A stretch of DNA of 20,022 nucleotides from a virus, in IMG/VR virus record IMGVR_UViG_3300029787_000439, positions 1 to 20,022 of that record; one strand, written 5' to 3'. The notes beneath the pieces are model-generated. The model made no database searches. It saw only the letters and a program-made list of their open reading frames with translations, and had not been told where the DNA came from. Both the position numbers and the translations under genes were made by a program. Shown here piece after piece: positions 1 through 8,528 of the stretch. Position 1 is the stretch's first letter. Every line of letters begins with the position of its first letter.

Positions 1-108
1 ATATACGAACACCTTATGGATAAAGAATATACACCTCTGAAAGGAGAAGTACACTCATTAACTAAAAAGCTTCGTAGTGTTGGCGAGTCAGTGACCGATG
101 AAGTTTAG
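1..108 (+). CDS. 3' end of an unidentified plus-strand gene
   Basis: Frame 1 is open from the window edge to a TAG at 106-108 and gives a 35-residue C-terminal fragment (starts IYEHLMDKEY, ends SVGESVTDEV). The other two plus frames hit stops within the first 40 bases, and the minus strand here holds only ORFs of about 15 codons. The piece is polar and charged, possibly helical, with no motif I recognise. It is transcribed towards the large minus-strand gene, so it belongs to a different transcription unit from the virion genes. An internal ATG at 16-18 could in principle start a 30-residue peptide, but a gene entering from outside the window is simpler. Function unknown. Confidence 0.45.
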   Translation: MYEHLMDKEYTPLKGEVHSLTKKLRSVGESVTDEV

Positions 109-184
109 ACCAGATTATGATTTTGTAACTGCTGTATGCATCACACTTTTAGTGATGTACTTAATTTCTATTCTTATTTTTTAA
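98..184 (+). CDS. Possible 28-residue single-pass membrane peptide
   Basis: An ATG at 98-100 inside the last codons of the preceding plus-strand frame opens 28 codons ending in TAA at 182-184. The two frames overlap by 11 bases, as in translationally coupled phage genes. The product begins MKFRPDYDF and continues as one hydrophobic stretch (about residues 10-28, with TAVCITLLVMYLISILIF), enough for one membrane helix. Its stop codon interlocks with the stop of the giant minus-strand gene (TTAA at 181-184). No Shine-Dalgarno is visible, as elsewhere in this window. Small membrane peptides at the end of late regions can be lysis-related (holin or spanin-like), but nothing here proves that. It could also be a chance ORF in AT-rich DNA. 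Confidence 0.35.
   Translation: MKFRPDYDFVTAVCITLLVMYLISILIF
137..181 (+). terminator. Weak hairpin with T-rich tail in the convergent zone
   Basis: TGCATCAC (137-144) can pair with GTGATGTA (152-159) around a 7-base loop, with one G-U pair. On the plus strand the stem is followed by a T-rich run that becomes TTTTTT only at 176-181, about 16 bases later. It is therefore not a textbook terminator, but it is the only stem I see where the two convergent transcription units meet. It lies inside the 28-codon ORF. On the minus strand no T-run follows. Confidence 0.25.
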
Positions 185-3100
185 TAGAATCCAGTGTCTT
201 CTTTAGATTTTTTATTGTCTTTATATTTTTTTGTTTTATAAATACTAAAGATGTCTTTGTAAAATGGAAGCAGTCCAAAGTTTCCACTAACTTGTATAAT
301 ATTTCTCATCCAATCAGTCTTTCCTTTAAGTTTTTCTTTCTTATCAAAATCTTCTTCTTCAGCTATACTCATTAAATTTGCACCTAATTTAGTCAAATCT
401 CTTAGCATTCTTCCGTAAATAGCATAAGGTCCTAATCCTGAAGTAACTGCAATTTCATAGAAATCTTGGACAGCTCTATCTTGTTTTATTTGTGAAAACA
501 CTAATGAATCTCTGTAATCATCGTACTCCTTACCACCCCTAAGAGACTCACCATATTTTTCATTTAAATTTTCAATATAACTATTTATAAAAATCATTGG
601 AACATTACCTAAAGTCCTTCTTGAAAACAAACTTAAAGCAGAGCCTAATACGCTTTGTTTTAACATACTCTCATAATCTTTTTCTTCGTCGGCTCCAAAA
701 GGCATCATCATCAAATTTCTTAAAGTTTCTCCAATTATTAAATAAGATGCCATACGCAAATTTAAAGCTAATAATGTTTGAGCTCCTTGAACTGGTGTCA
801 TTTCTCCTTGACCTATCATAGACGCTATAGCCTGTCTACCTGTAGCATATTCATTGATACTAAATTTAGCCATAAAAGAGTTAGCAGTTTTATATATTTG
901 CATAAGCGCATTATCGTCTCTATTTATCTGATTTTTTAATATTACGTCCGCCGCATTTGTGCTTGATGCTGCTCTTTGAACTGCAGTATCAGCAGCCCTA
1001 GTGGCTTCAAGAATAGCTTTTTTGTTTTGCCCTATATATTCCAAATCATTCTCAGCTAATTTTTTTAAATCTAAATCTTTGTTTGTTATTTTTTTAAACT
1101 CTGTACTTAATGTACCAAAAAATAAAGGTCTCGAGATAGATTTATCTGGAAAAGACAACAGATCTTCGGCTAACTTTATTGGAACTCCCTTTATTTTATC
1201 AGGTATTGAATTGGTTAACCTAGATATTTCATTTGCTATTTCTCCTTTAGCTCGTGTAGGTGATTTTTTATCCACTAATCCTCCTTTTTCTGCTTTTGAC
1301 CCAGTTAATTTTTCTTTACCAAACAGTCTAGAAAAACTTTTTGCTCCTATATTTCTAGCTATATCAAGTCCTTCATTATTATTATTTAAAGAATACCTTA
1401 TTAATTTTCCAGATGAACCCTTAATAAAATCTTTAGGAGCAGCTGTCATTACATAAGCGAGGTTGCTAGCTAACTCTCCTCCCGCTCTAGGAACGGAGGA
1501 TAAGGCTGCGTAATATCCTAATTCTCTAGTTTTTTGAAAAATTTTAAATCTAAAAGGAGAAGAAATATTATTTCCTATAGCTATTTGAACCATTTCATTG
1601 TAAGCATCTCTTAAAGCTCTACCCCCTTGTTCTTGTGTTTGATCTAATCCTTCTGTTTTATTAGAAATAGAACGCACTGTTTTACCTCCAACTCGTAAAG
1701 TGTTAGTTACATAATAATCTAAATTAGTTTCAGAAGTAGCTCTAATTAAAGTATTAATAGGGTCAAAGTCAATCGGTTTCACGCCTTTTGTTCTGTCCTT
1801 AGCTGTAGCTGATTGAGTAGAAGGTTTATCTGATAAATCTTTTTCTATGCTTTTGATTGCATCAGTTGCTTCTTTTTTTAAATCTGCTTGGTTAACCGAC
1901 ACATAATGATGAACGTAGTTATCTACTGCATCTAATTTATCACCCCTAACAATGGATGCCGCCACAATTGCTTTGTCTGTGTTTTCACTATATACGTCTT
2001 GAATTTTTTTGGTCGCTCTTTTTGTTCCAGCATCCATTGTATTGTAAATCTCTTGCGCAGATTTTCCTTCGTTTTCTTTTATTAATTCTTTTAAAATATT
2101 TATATCTGCATCTTGATAAATTGATCCGCTTTTACCTTTATAAGAATTAACAGTTTCTTTAGCCCACTCAACTCCAGGAGCAATTCCTTTAGTGTTAGGG
2201 TTTGATTCAGCTTCTAAAGTGGTTAAGTACATTGTTATTTTATATCTTTTTTTAACCGACTCATTTGTTGTTTGCCCTCCCCTAGATGCAATATCGCTTT
2301 CTATACTACTAACGGCTGCTAATACCTCTGAATTGGCAGCTTCAAATTTTGACATTGATCTTCCAAAAGGATCAAAGACATTGTTGTATATCTGTCTGCC
2401 TTTAAAGTTTCCGTAAACATCATCTATTACACTTAAAGGATTACTTCTAGCTATCTGTAATTGCGTTGATTTTCCTGTTAGTACGCTTTTTATTTTTCCA
2501 TAAATTAAAGATGCCCCACGAGCTATTTTATTTTTAGTTAACTTGCTTAGGATAGGCACCACTTCATTAGACTGTTTGTTTGCTTGTATAGTATTCATTA
2601 ACACATTAGCTTTATGTGTGTAAAAACCATTATTAATATTGTTTACATGAATTTGAAATTGTTCAAGTTGACTTCCTGTTAATTCTACTAAATCATTTTT
2701 AGTAACATCTTCAAATCTATTAGCAAACTCTTGTGAATAAAAATCTACTTTACTAGTTTGTACTTTTGATTTTGATATATCATCTATTAGTTTTTGACGA
2801 ATCTTAGCGTAGTCATTTATTTTTTTAACCGTTTCTGAGTTTTCTTTAGTTTCATCCTTGTTTACTTTATCAACTAGATTATATAAGGTGGGCGTGTCAA
2901 TATTGTCTAGCTTGTTTTCAATATAATCTTTATTGTCTTTTATAATTTGTTGGCCAGATATATCGTTATTATTTATTTCTTCTACAATTTTGTTGGTCTG
3001 GTTAATTTCTTTTTCGGTAGGCACTGGATCAGTGACTGTTATATCCTCTGTTAATTTATTATATAAAGAACTTGCTTTTTCAGTTATTGATTCAGCTTTT

Positions 3101-5526
3101 CCTAATTTTATTTGACCTCGTTTTTTAGAATAATCTTTTACGAACTCAGTGTACTCAACTAGCTGTTCACTGTTTAAAGACTCTAAGGGGATGTTTAGCA
3201 TCTTACTAATAGCAGCGTTAAAATTTCTATTAGCACCTATATTTCCTCCGCTTAAATTACTAACCGCTTTATCCCTAACCTTTGAAGCTTCAGATAACTT
3301 AGTGGAATAGTCTACGTCTCTACTAACTTTATCTGCAAACTCAACTAATTTGTCTACTTGAACTTTACTATCTATGTTTGTTTTATTAAGCTTTGATATA
3401 ATTTGAGTGGTTTGTTTTGGAGTTAGATTTCCTTTTTTTCCTATACCTTTAATTGCCGTAGTAAGTTTCTTAATTTTTTTCTTAGCAGATAAATTAGCCT
3501 CTCTTGCGGCCTTAGCTTCTAATTTGATCTGATCCTTAAGCGCTGACTTTTCATTAACAGTAACTTTTTTTATCGGAGGAGTAAGAGATTTATCAATTTC
3601 TTTTTGAAGTTTTGTTTTAGGTTGTTTTATCTCCTGGGTCTCTGAAACTTCAGTTTTATCCTGGCCCTCTTGGGTTGGTTCGACGGTCGTTTCTTCTTGG
3701 GCTTGCGTAATCTCTCCGGAAGGCTCTGTGGGTTGATTGTCTCCTTCAACCACTGCTTCGCCAACTTCGGATTGTTCTTCATTAAGTACCTCAGCTGGGC
3801 TTTTGATTGTATCGGCATCTTGTTGTAATTTATTTAATTCATCTAATTTATTTATTATATCTTGATCAGAAGGTTTATCAACCCCCTCTTCTAGTAATGC
3901 TTTAACAGCGTCATCTTTAGTTAATTCATTTATAGTAGTCTCAGCACCTGAACGCTCGCTTATGTTTTCGAGTTCTGTATTTATTTCTTGTATTCTGTTT
4001 TTTTGAGCCTTGACCAATGCCTCATCTTTTCCTGCTATTTGTGACTCTAGTTCTTTTTTTTCTGCCAACAACTTAAGCGCAGGAATTTGGTCATTCTGAT
4101 TAATATTTAAACCGTCGAGCTCATATGCTAAAGCCGCTTTTTTATCATAGTTATTAAGTATGTTATTTTTTTGTTCTGTTGTTATTTCATTTTTAGCAAC
4201 TTTCAAATCTAGAGTGCGCTCCAAAAACTGTTTGCTTTGCGGAACATTAAGTATGTCTAATTGAGTTTTATTTATAGGATCAATTGTAGGATCAGAGAAA
4301 GTTGAAGTAAAATCTTTATAGGAAGATTCGTTAACAATTTTTTTGATTTTATTCCCTCTTCTGTTTTGTCTAATTCGATTTATACCTACACCACTTACAG
4401 ACAATGGTCCGGTTGCTACACCTCCAATTAAAAAAGTTTCTAAGAATTCACTAAAAGAATTTTTAAAAGCGTCTTCGTCATCGTTCAATGCGTAATCACT
4501 CATTTTTTGTACTAATAAAGTTGCGTCTTCAGATAAACCTTCAAAAGCAAAGTCTTTGCTAACTCGTTTAGCCATATCTTTAACTGTTTTTAAAGTTGCA
4601 TCTGCACCTTTATTTAATAGACTTTTATAAAATCTACCTCCTATTTTTTTTGTTACAATCTCAAACACACCTTCTGCGGTTCCACTTATTATTGAGTTTA
4701 AACTAGTTTTATAATTTAAATCATCTCCTTCATCTTGGAGCTCAGCGCTTTTTCCTGCTATAGATCCCGCTATTATACTTCCAATTCCTGCAAGCGGTAC
4801 CATTGCCTGAACAAGACTAGGTAAAGAACCTAATGCTTCTACTGATATACGAGAAACTCCTCGCCCTACACTATCCAAATCTAAATCCTGTATTCCTGCT
4901 AAATCCTCTGTAATACTTTGATCATATTTAATGTAGGTATCTTGTATCTCTTTGGATTCTTTATTGTATTCATTATATAAATCTGCTCCTGCTTGTGTGT
5001 TAATTCCGACTCCTATTGCTCTGCCTCCTCCTAAAGACCCTAGCCCCTCATATATAGCCATAGAGGGGGCGTTTATTATTTTTTCTCTTTCTTCTCGTGG
5101 TAAAGCATTTATTTTTTCTAAAGCCTCAGGGTTTGTCAAACCTAAAACTCCGGTAAATATTTGCTCATTTATAGCTGTGGGAATTCTACGAAGTTGACCA
5201 AGTGCAGTTAAAGTATTAGCTTTTATTTTTCTACCCGCATCAACAAGTAAACTAGTGTTAGGCTCTATTTCTTCTTCTTCAACATTTACTGACTCATTTG
5301 ATTGAATAATCTCGGAGGACTCCAATGAACCACCTTCCAATGGTAATCCCGTAACGTCTTTTTTTTTTAATCCGTTAATAAATTGTTCTTCTGATTCAAA
5401 CATTCCTTGTGGCATGTATTCATAAAAATCACTTACCCCATTTTCGTTAGCATAAATAGTAAATTCATCTAAGTCCGCAAACATACCTTCAGGAATGAAT
5501 TCATATATTTCTTCGACTTCAAACAT
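181..5526 (-). CDS. Giant internal (ejected) virion protein, T7 gp16-position analogue
   Basis: This 1781-residue protein is the last gene of the minus-strand late block, 5 bases after the stop of the 589-residue gene. The N-terminus has two copies of a Y-E-[FY]-[IM]-P-[EQ]-G-M-F-x4-[EQ]-F motif (residues 8-22 and 35-49). A hydrophobic Gly/Ala-rich stretch follows at about 229-257, then long Lys/Glu/Asn-rich helical sequence, an acidic Glu/Gln/Thr/Pro linker at about 578-640, and a C-terminal third with small hydrophobic helices (about 1575-1640, e.g. LRMASYLIIGETLRNLMMM). The C-terminal section around ISRPLFFGTLSTEFKKIT recalls the C-termini of other giant phage polyvalent or internal proteins. 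T7 gp16 is about 1318 residues. I see no lytic transglycosylase signature. Position, size and the small upstream partners suggest a protein packed in the head and ejected to form a DNA channel; this is inference. The start is ATG at 5524-5526 with no Shine-Dalgarno. Confidence 0.85.
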   Translation of the reverse strand: MFEVEEIYEFIPEGMFADLDEFTIYANENGVSDFYEYMPQGMFESEEQFINGLKKKDVTGLPLEGGSLESSEIIQSNESVNVEEEEIEPNTSLLVDAGRKIKANTLTALGQLRRIPTAINEQIFTGVLGLTNPEALEKINALPREEREKIINAPSMAIYEGLGSLGGGRAIGVGINTQAGADLYNEYNKESKEIQDTYIKYDQSITEDLAGIQDLDLDSVGRGVSRISVEALGSLPSLVQAMVPLAGIGSIIAGSIAGKSAELQDEGDDLNYKTSLNSIISGTAEGVFEIVTKKIGGRFYKSLLNKGADATLKTVKDMAKRVSKDFAFEGLSEDATLLVQKMSDYALNDDEDAFKNSFSEFLETFLIGGVATGPLSVSGVGINRIRQNRRGNKIKKIVNESSYKDFTSTFSDPTIDPINKTQLDILNVPQSKQFLERTLDLKVAKNEITTEQKNNILNNYDKKAALAYELDGLNINQNDQIPALKLLAEKKELESQIAGKDEALVKAQKNRIQEINTELENISERSGAETTINELTKDDAVKALLEEGVDKPSDQDIINKLDELNKLQQDADTIKSPAEVLNEEQSEVGEAVVEGDNQPTEPSGEITQAQEETTVEPTQEGQDKTEVSETQEIKQPKTKLQKEIDKSLTPPIKKVTVNEKSALKDQIKLEAKAAREANLSAKKKIKKLTTAIKGIGKKGNLTPKQTTQIISKLNKTNIDSKVQVDKLVEFADKVSRDVDYSTKLSEASKVRDKAVSNLSGGNIGANRNFNAAISKMLNIPLESLNSEQLVEYTEFVKDYSKKRGQIKLGKAESITEKASSLYNKLTEDITVTDPVPTEKEINQTNKIVEEINNNDISGQQIIKDNKDYIENKLDNIDTPTLYNLVDKVNKDETKENSETVKKINDYAKIRQKLIDDISKSKVQTSKVDFYSQEFANRFEDVTKNDLVELTGSQLEQFQIHVNNINNGFYTHKANVLMNTIQANKQSNEVVPILSKLTKNKIARGASLIYGKIKSVLTGKSTQLQIARSNPLSVIDDVYGNFKGRQIYNNVFDPFGRSMSKFEAANSEVLAAVSSIESDIASRGGQTTNESVKKRYKITMYLTTLEAESNPNTKGIAPGVEWAKETVNSYKGKSGSIYQDADINILKELIKENEGKSAQEIYNTMDAGTKRATKKIQDVYSENTDKAIVAASIVRGDKLDAVDNYVHHYVSVNQADLKKEATDAIKSIEKDLSDKPSTQSATAKDRTKGVKPIDFDPINTLIRATSETNLDYYVTNTLRVGGKTVRSISNKTEGLDQTQEQGGRALRDAYNEMVQIAIGNNISSPFRFKIFQKTRELGYYAALSSVPRAGGELASNLAYVMTAAPKDFIKGSSGKLIRYSLNNNNEGLDIARNIGAKSFSRLFGKEKLTGSKAEKGGLVDKKSPTRAKGEIANEISRLTNSIPDKIKGVPIKLAEDLLSFPDKSISRPLFFGTLSTEFKKITNKDLDLKKLAENDLEYIGQNKKAILEATRAADTAVQRAASSTNAADVILKNQINRDDNALMQIYKTANSFMAKFSINEYATGRQAIASMIGQGEMTPVQGAQTLLALNLRMASYLIIGETLRNLMMMPFGADEEKDYESMLKQSVLGSALSLFSRRTLGNVPMIFINSYIENLNEKYGESLRGGKEYDDYRDSLVFSQIKQDRAVQDFYEIAVTSGLGPYAIYGRMLRDLTKLGANLMSIAEEEDFDKKEKLKGKTDWMRNIIQVSGNFGLLPFYKDIFSIYKTKKYKDNKKSKEDTGFY

Positions 5527-5531
5527 AAGGT

Positions 5532-7301
5532 TTAATATAATTTTTTATAATCAGTGAAAGTGCCATCAGGATTTTCTTTCTTCCATTCACTAAAAAGAGG
5601 AGGCTTTCCTGCTTGGTTAGCGTTTATTTTATTTATATATGTTTGCAAAGCGCTGCTTACTACCCCTGGATTTTCAGTGCTTCCTAATACTGTTTCTACA
5701 CCTTGAGAATTAGTAACGATAATATCATCCCCGGTTAATAAACCATCGGCATCTTTAAATGTTACTTTAAAATCTTCATCGGTATAAACATTTAAAATAC
5801 TACTTACTAGCCTAGTCATGTCATCAACACTTCCCTTTACTTTTTTTAATTCTGATTGTATGTTGTTGCTTTTAGGATCATCTGGATTAACTCTATTTTC
5901 TGCAAAATTAACTTTTCCTTTTTTTGCTTTAGTCTTGCTTGAGCTTACATTAATAGATTCTCCTTTTTCATCTTTGGTTATAAGTGTTCCAAACTTATAA
6001 TCCTTAGATAGTTCATCAAATGACAATTGATTTTCTGGATAGAATATTTCCATTAATATTCTTTGTGATCCTTCAGCAGGATAAGCGTCTGATTTTTGCA
6101 CTCCATTTTCATCTTTATAAACCACGGTTATTGTTTGCCCATCTTCAGACCTAATAATATCTTCATATCGTGTGGTAATTTTTCCGCTTTTTTCATTTTT
6201 ACGATTAATATTAGCTAACATTGTGTCAATAGCTTGTTGAGATTCTGCATTAGTTCCTGTAACCACCTTATCAACATTGCCTATGGTTGAAATTTCATTT
6301 TCTTTTATTTGTCCTACCGACTCTTGTAAGGTAGAAGGTTTTTCTTTTTGTGCCTCTTTAACTTCTCTTGGCAACGCTTTACGTAGTTCTTCAGCCATAA
6401 ACTTTACAGCCTTTTCCTCGTCACCTTCAGCAAAACCAAAAGTGCCATCTGGCTTTCTATATACAGTACCAGGTTCACCATCTTTACCAGGCTTTAAGTC
6501 TTCTTCTTTATAAACAACATCATACCCCATACCATCTACAAGTATCGAGACAGTGGGAGCTTGTGCGCCAGCAAGTAAATACTTGGCTTCGTCTTGCATC
6601 AATTTGCCAAGGTCTTCGTCGCTCAGGTCTGCTACATTTGCATATACACCAGTTATACTAGCTCCACTTCCCTCTATAATGCCTCTTTTACCAAACTGAT
6701 CAACTATAGTTTTAGCAACTTTACCATAATCATACTTAGGTAAATTACTGTTAGTCAAATCACTTAGGTAGGAAGGGCTAACTATGTCCCCTGTTTCTTT
6801 ATTAAATAATTTCAATCCTCCCCTACCATCTTGCTCTACCTCCATAGCTCCTGGCTGGAATACTTTATTAAACTCATTTAAATTATAAGTGTTAACAGCA
6901 CTAGCTTTATCGCTTGCTACATCATCAACAATCTGTTGTGCTGTTTTTTGATAGGAGGTTTGAGCTGCTATCATCTGCTCATTAGATTGGTTTAGGTTTC
7001 TCCACTGAGCTGAATATTCACTTGAGCTTATTTGACCAGTTTCTAGTTGGTTTTGTAATGAAGTAGAAACATCCATTATCCCTTGACTAAACTTTCCGAA
7101 AAACTGGTTAGCATTTTGGTTTACTGTTGGTGTGAGATCACGCTGGCTTTTTCTAAGCGCATCTTGTTCATCTCTCCAAGTCTGCCTTTGTTGTTCTCGT
7201 TTCTCTTCTTGAGCTAAAAGCGTATCAGATAAATCAAACAGCGCTGAAGTATCTGGAACTATTGCTTTATCCTGTAACTTAAAACCTATTTTAGTTGCCA
7301 T
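5532..7301 (-). CDS. Internal virion or cargo protein, T7 gp15-position analogue
   Basis: 589 residues, Gln/Ser/Asp/Lys-rich, with no signal peptide or membrane helix. Residues about 25-150 are strongly helical and coil-forming (many Glu, Gln and Arg, e.g. LLAQEEKREQQRQTWRDEQD). The middle and C-terminal parts mix charged loops with short beta-like segments, and the protein ends in a polar tail (FTDYKKLY). I recognise no catalytic motif. It lies between the small Ala-rich gene (10 bases upstream) and the giant gene (5 bases downstream), so all three are surely co-transcribed. In T7 the equivalent slot holds gp15 (about 747 residues), a tube-forming ejected core protein. By position this is the counterpart, but sequence similarity to gp15 is not evident by eye. 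The start ATG is 7299-7301. Confidence 0.85.
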   Translation of the reverse strand: MATKIGFKLQDKAIVPDTSALFDLSDTLLAQEEKREQQRQTWRDEQDALRKSQRDLTPTVNQNANQFFGKFSQGIMDVSTSLQNQLETGQISSSEYSAQWRNLNQSNEQMIAAQTSYQKTAQQIVDDVASDKASAVNTYNLNEFNKVFQPGAMEVEQDGRGGLKLFNKETGDIVSPSYLSDLTNSNLPKYDYGKVAKTIVDQFGKRGIIEGSGASITGVYANVADLSDEDLGKLMQDEAKYLLAGAQAPTVSILVDGMGYDVVYKEEDLKPGKDGEPGTVYRKPDGTFGFAEGDEEKAVKFMAEELRKALPREVKEAQKEKPSTLQESVGQIKENEISTIGNVDKVVTGTNAESQQAIDTMLANINRKNEKSGKITTRYEDIIRSEDGQTITVVYKDENGVQKSDAYPAEGSQRILMEIFYPENQLSFDELSKDYKFGTLITKDEKGESINVSSSKTKAKKGKVNFAENRVNPDDPKSNNIQSELKKVKGSVDDMTRLVSSILNVYTDEDFKVTFKDADGLLTGDDIIVTNSQGVETVLGSTENPGVVSSALQTYINKINANQAGKPPLFSEWKKENPDGTFTDYKKLY

Positions 7302-7311
7302 TGTTTAGTTT

Positions 7312-8094
7312 TTAATTATCTCTTTTGGGAAATATATTAGTAAACAAGTTTGACGCACCTCCACTAATACTCGATAATAAATTACCAAAATTAGTGCCAC
7401 CACCTAATGTATCTCTATATTCTGATCTAGACATTGTACCTCCTTCATCCCTATATTGTCCAAAACTTACTCCCGCAAACGGATCATTTGGATCACCTTG
7501 ATTTAAATACTCAGGTATTTGTTGACCAGCTATAGCTCCCATACTTGCAATACCTTGCATTGCTTGACTTTGGTAAGCAGCTCTGTTTTGAGCGGCTTGT
7601 TGAGCTGCCGCTTGTTGTCCTTCTACTTCTTTAACATCTAATCCTACCCTTAAGTTTTGTAGTCTTGATTCTTCCTGGGCCGCTGCTTTTTCTAAATCTG
7701 AAAGCTCTCTACCCATGGCTGCTCTTGTTTGAGCTTGTTGCGCTTGATTAAGAGCTGCGGCTCTACCCGCAGTAACTCCAGCGCCTCTTTGCTCTCCCTC
7801 TTGACCAGCTTGGACAATTTGTCCTAAGCCAGATAATGCGGCTTCTCTTTCTAGTTCATAAGGTTCTTTTTGAATAGACAAACCTTTCATATAATTTACC
7901 TCTAATTTTTCTCTTGCTTGTTCTAAAGCTTTGCTTGCTGCATCTTCAGCTTTTTGTTGTGCTTTTTTTTGCTTGGACGCGTTAGATAAACTTACTGCCG
8001 TGCCTGCAGTTGAGGCTGCAAAAGCAGCTCCCGCAGCTATAGTGCCTGCCTTAATTGTAGCTCCCGCTATTGCTGTTCCTGTTATTATTGCCAT
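7312..8094 (-). CDS. Small Ala/Gly-rich internal virion protein, T7 gp14 / P22 gp7-like
   Basis: 260 residues of very biased composition. Residues 3-36 are an Ala/Gly/Thr/Ile stretch that could insert in a membrane. Residues about 40-175 are Ala/Gln/Glu-rich and almost certainly helical, with runs such as AAAQQAAQNRAAYQSQAMQG. A second short hydrophobic patch (GIASMGAIAG, 181-190) precedes a Gly/Ser-rich tail. This pattern is typical of the small ejection proteins of short-tailed phages (T7 gp14, 196 residues, outer-membrane pore; P22 gp7). The start ATG lies one base after the stop of the GNAT-like gene (TAATATG), so translation by reinitiation is likely, and the 589-residue gene follows after 10 bases. 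Function is inferred from composition and position. Confidence 0.85.
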   Translation of the reverse strand: MAIITGTAIAGATIKAGTIAAGAAFAASTAGTAVSLSNASKQKKAQQKAEDAASKALEQAREKLEVNYMKGLSIQKEPYELEREAALSGLGQIVQAGQEGEQRGAGVTAGRAAALNQAQQAQTRAAMGRELSDLEKAAAQEESRLQNLRVGLDVKEVEGQQAAAQQAAQNRAAYQSQAMQGIASMGAIAGQQIPEYLNQGDPNDPFAGVSFGQYRDEGGTMSRSEYRDTLGGGTNFGNLLSSISGGASNLFTNIFPKRDN

Positions 8095-8095
8095 A

Positions 8096-8506
8096 TTAAA
8101 ACGATTTAATCATTTCTTGTGTGTATGTATCGCCCTTAATATAACCCAGCTTCTCGTATGTTTTAACAAGACCATCGTGTTTTATAAGGGCATAGGTGTA
8201 TTTATTTCCGTTGTTTTTACAAGTATTAGTGAGGGCCTCTACCAGCATTTGCACAGCTTTGTGCTTTCTTTTTTTCTTTGTGTATTTTTTATTTGATATT
8301 ATCCAGTCCACCCAGGCTACTTTTGAATTTGTTATATATATAAACCCTGCGCATACAGGGACGTCGTTGTCTAATACTAGCAAACCACCTTCTCCATCAT
8401 CTGGCAAAAATTCTTTTGCCGGAGGCTCCCATCCCCAGTCCTCCCACCAACCAACAAGTATATCCTTGTAATCAGTAGAATTAAGTTTACGTATATTAAA
8501 CTTCAT
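8096..8506 (-). CDS. GNAT-fold protein, T7 gp13-position analogue
   Basis: 136 residues with the outline of a GCN5-related N-acetyltransferase. The C-terminal motif is clear (residues 111-122, DGLVKTYEKLGY, followed by a beta-strand ending TQEMIKSF). The acetyl-CoA pyrophosphate loop region (about 74-86, KYTKKKRKHKAVQ) is basic and lacks a clean Q/R-x-x-G-x-G/A, so catalytic activity is doubtful. The N-terminal WWEDWGWEPP motif and the central NSKVAWVDWIIS occur, from memory, in many marine phage 'acetyltransferases'. T7 gp13 is 138 residues, also has a GNAT-like fold, and precedes genes 14-16 exactly as here. I infer a role in building the internal core or in maturing the virion, though modification of a host or phage protein remains possible. 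The gene has its own predicted promoter 7 bases upstream of the ATG. Confidence 0.88.
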   Translation of the reverse strand: MKFNIRKLNSTDYKDILVGWWEDWGWEPPAKEFLPDDGEGGLLVLDNDVPVCAGFIYITNSKVAWVDWIISNKKYTKKKRKHKAVQMLVEALTNTCKNNGNKYTYALIKHDGLVKTYEKLGYIKGDTYTQEMIKSF

Positions 8507-8513
8507 ACACTAA

Positions 8514-8521
8514 CAAAGATA
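8514..8521 (-). promoter_or_regulatory. Bacteroidota-type promoter -7 box (TATCTTTG) for the GNAT-like gene
   Basis: The minus strand reads TATCTTTG, an exact match to TAnnTTTG, then TTAGTGT and the ATG. Transcription would begin within a few bases of the start codon, giving an almost leaderless mRNA. I find no convincing -33 TTG at 17-23 bases upstream. It would drive the 13-16-like block separately from the tail genes. Confidence 0.45.
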
Positions 8522-8528
8522 CTAATTT

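Noticed and set aside
136-375. Plus-strand open frame of 79 codons
   Set aside because: It is antisense to the 3' end of the giant gene, Phe-rich because it is the complement of Lys-rich coding sequence, and has no supported start.
1001-1456. Plus-strand open frame of 151 codons
   Set aside because: It lies wholly antisense to the 1781-residue gene. Its composition (Ser, Phe, Leu) is that of a complement shadow, and I see no domain.
3627-3818. 63-codon basic minus-strand frame (Lys/Arg/Pro-rich)
   Set aside because: It is an alternative frame through the Glu/Gln/Thr linker of the giant gene. The basic composition follows from reading that low-complexity DNA out of frame.
181-7301. Cell-wall-degrading (lytic transglycosylase or lysozyme) domain in the internal proteins
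   Set aside because: I looked because T7 gp16 and other ejected proteins often carry one. I see no E-S...G-A-x-G-L-M-Q-like signature or other catalytic pattern in either large protein.
7931-8296. Plus-strand open frame of 121 codons with hydrophobic stretches
   Set aside because: It is antisense to the Ala-rich gene and the GNAT-like gene. The Ala/Val-rich segment is the complement of the Ala/Gly codons.
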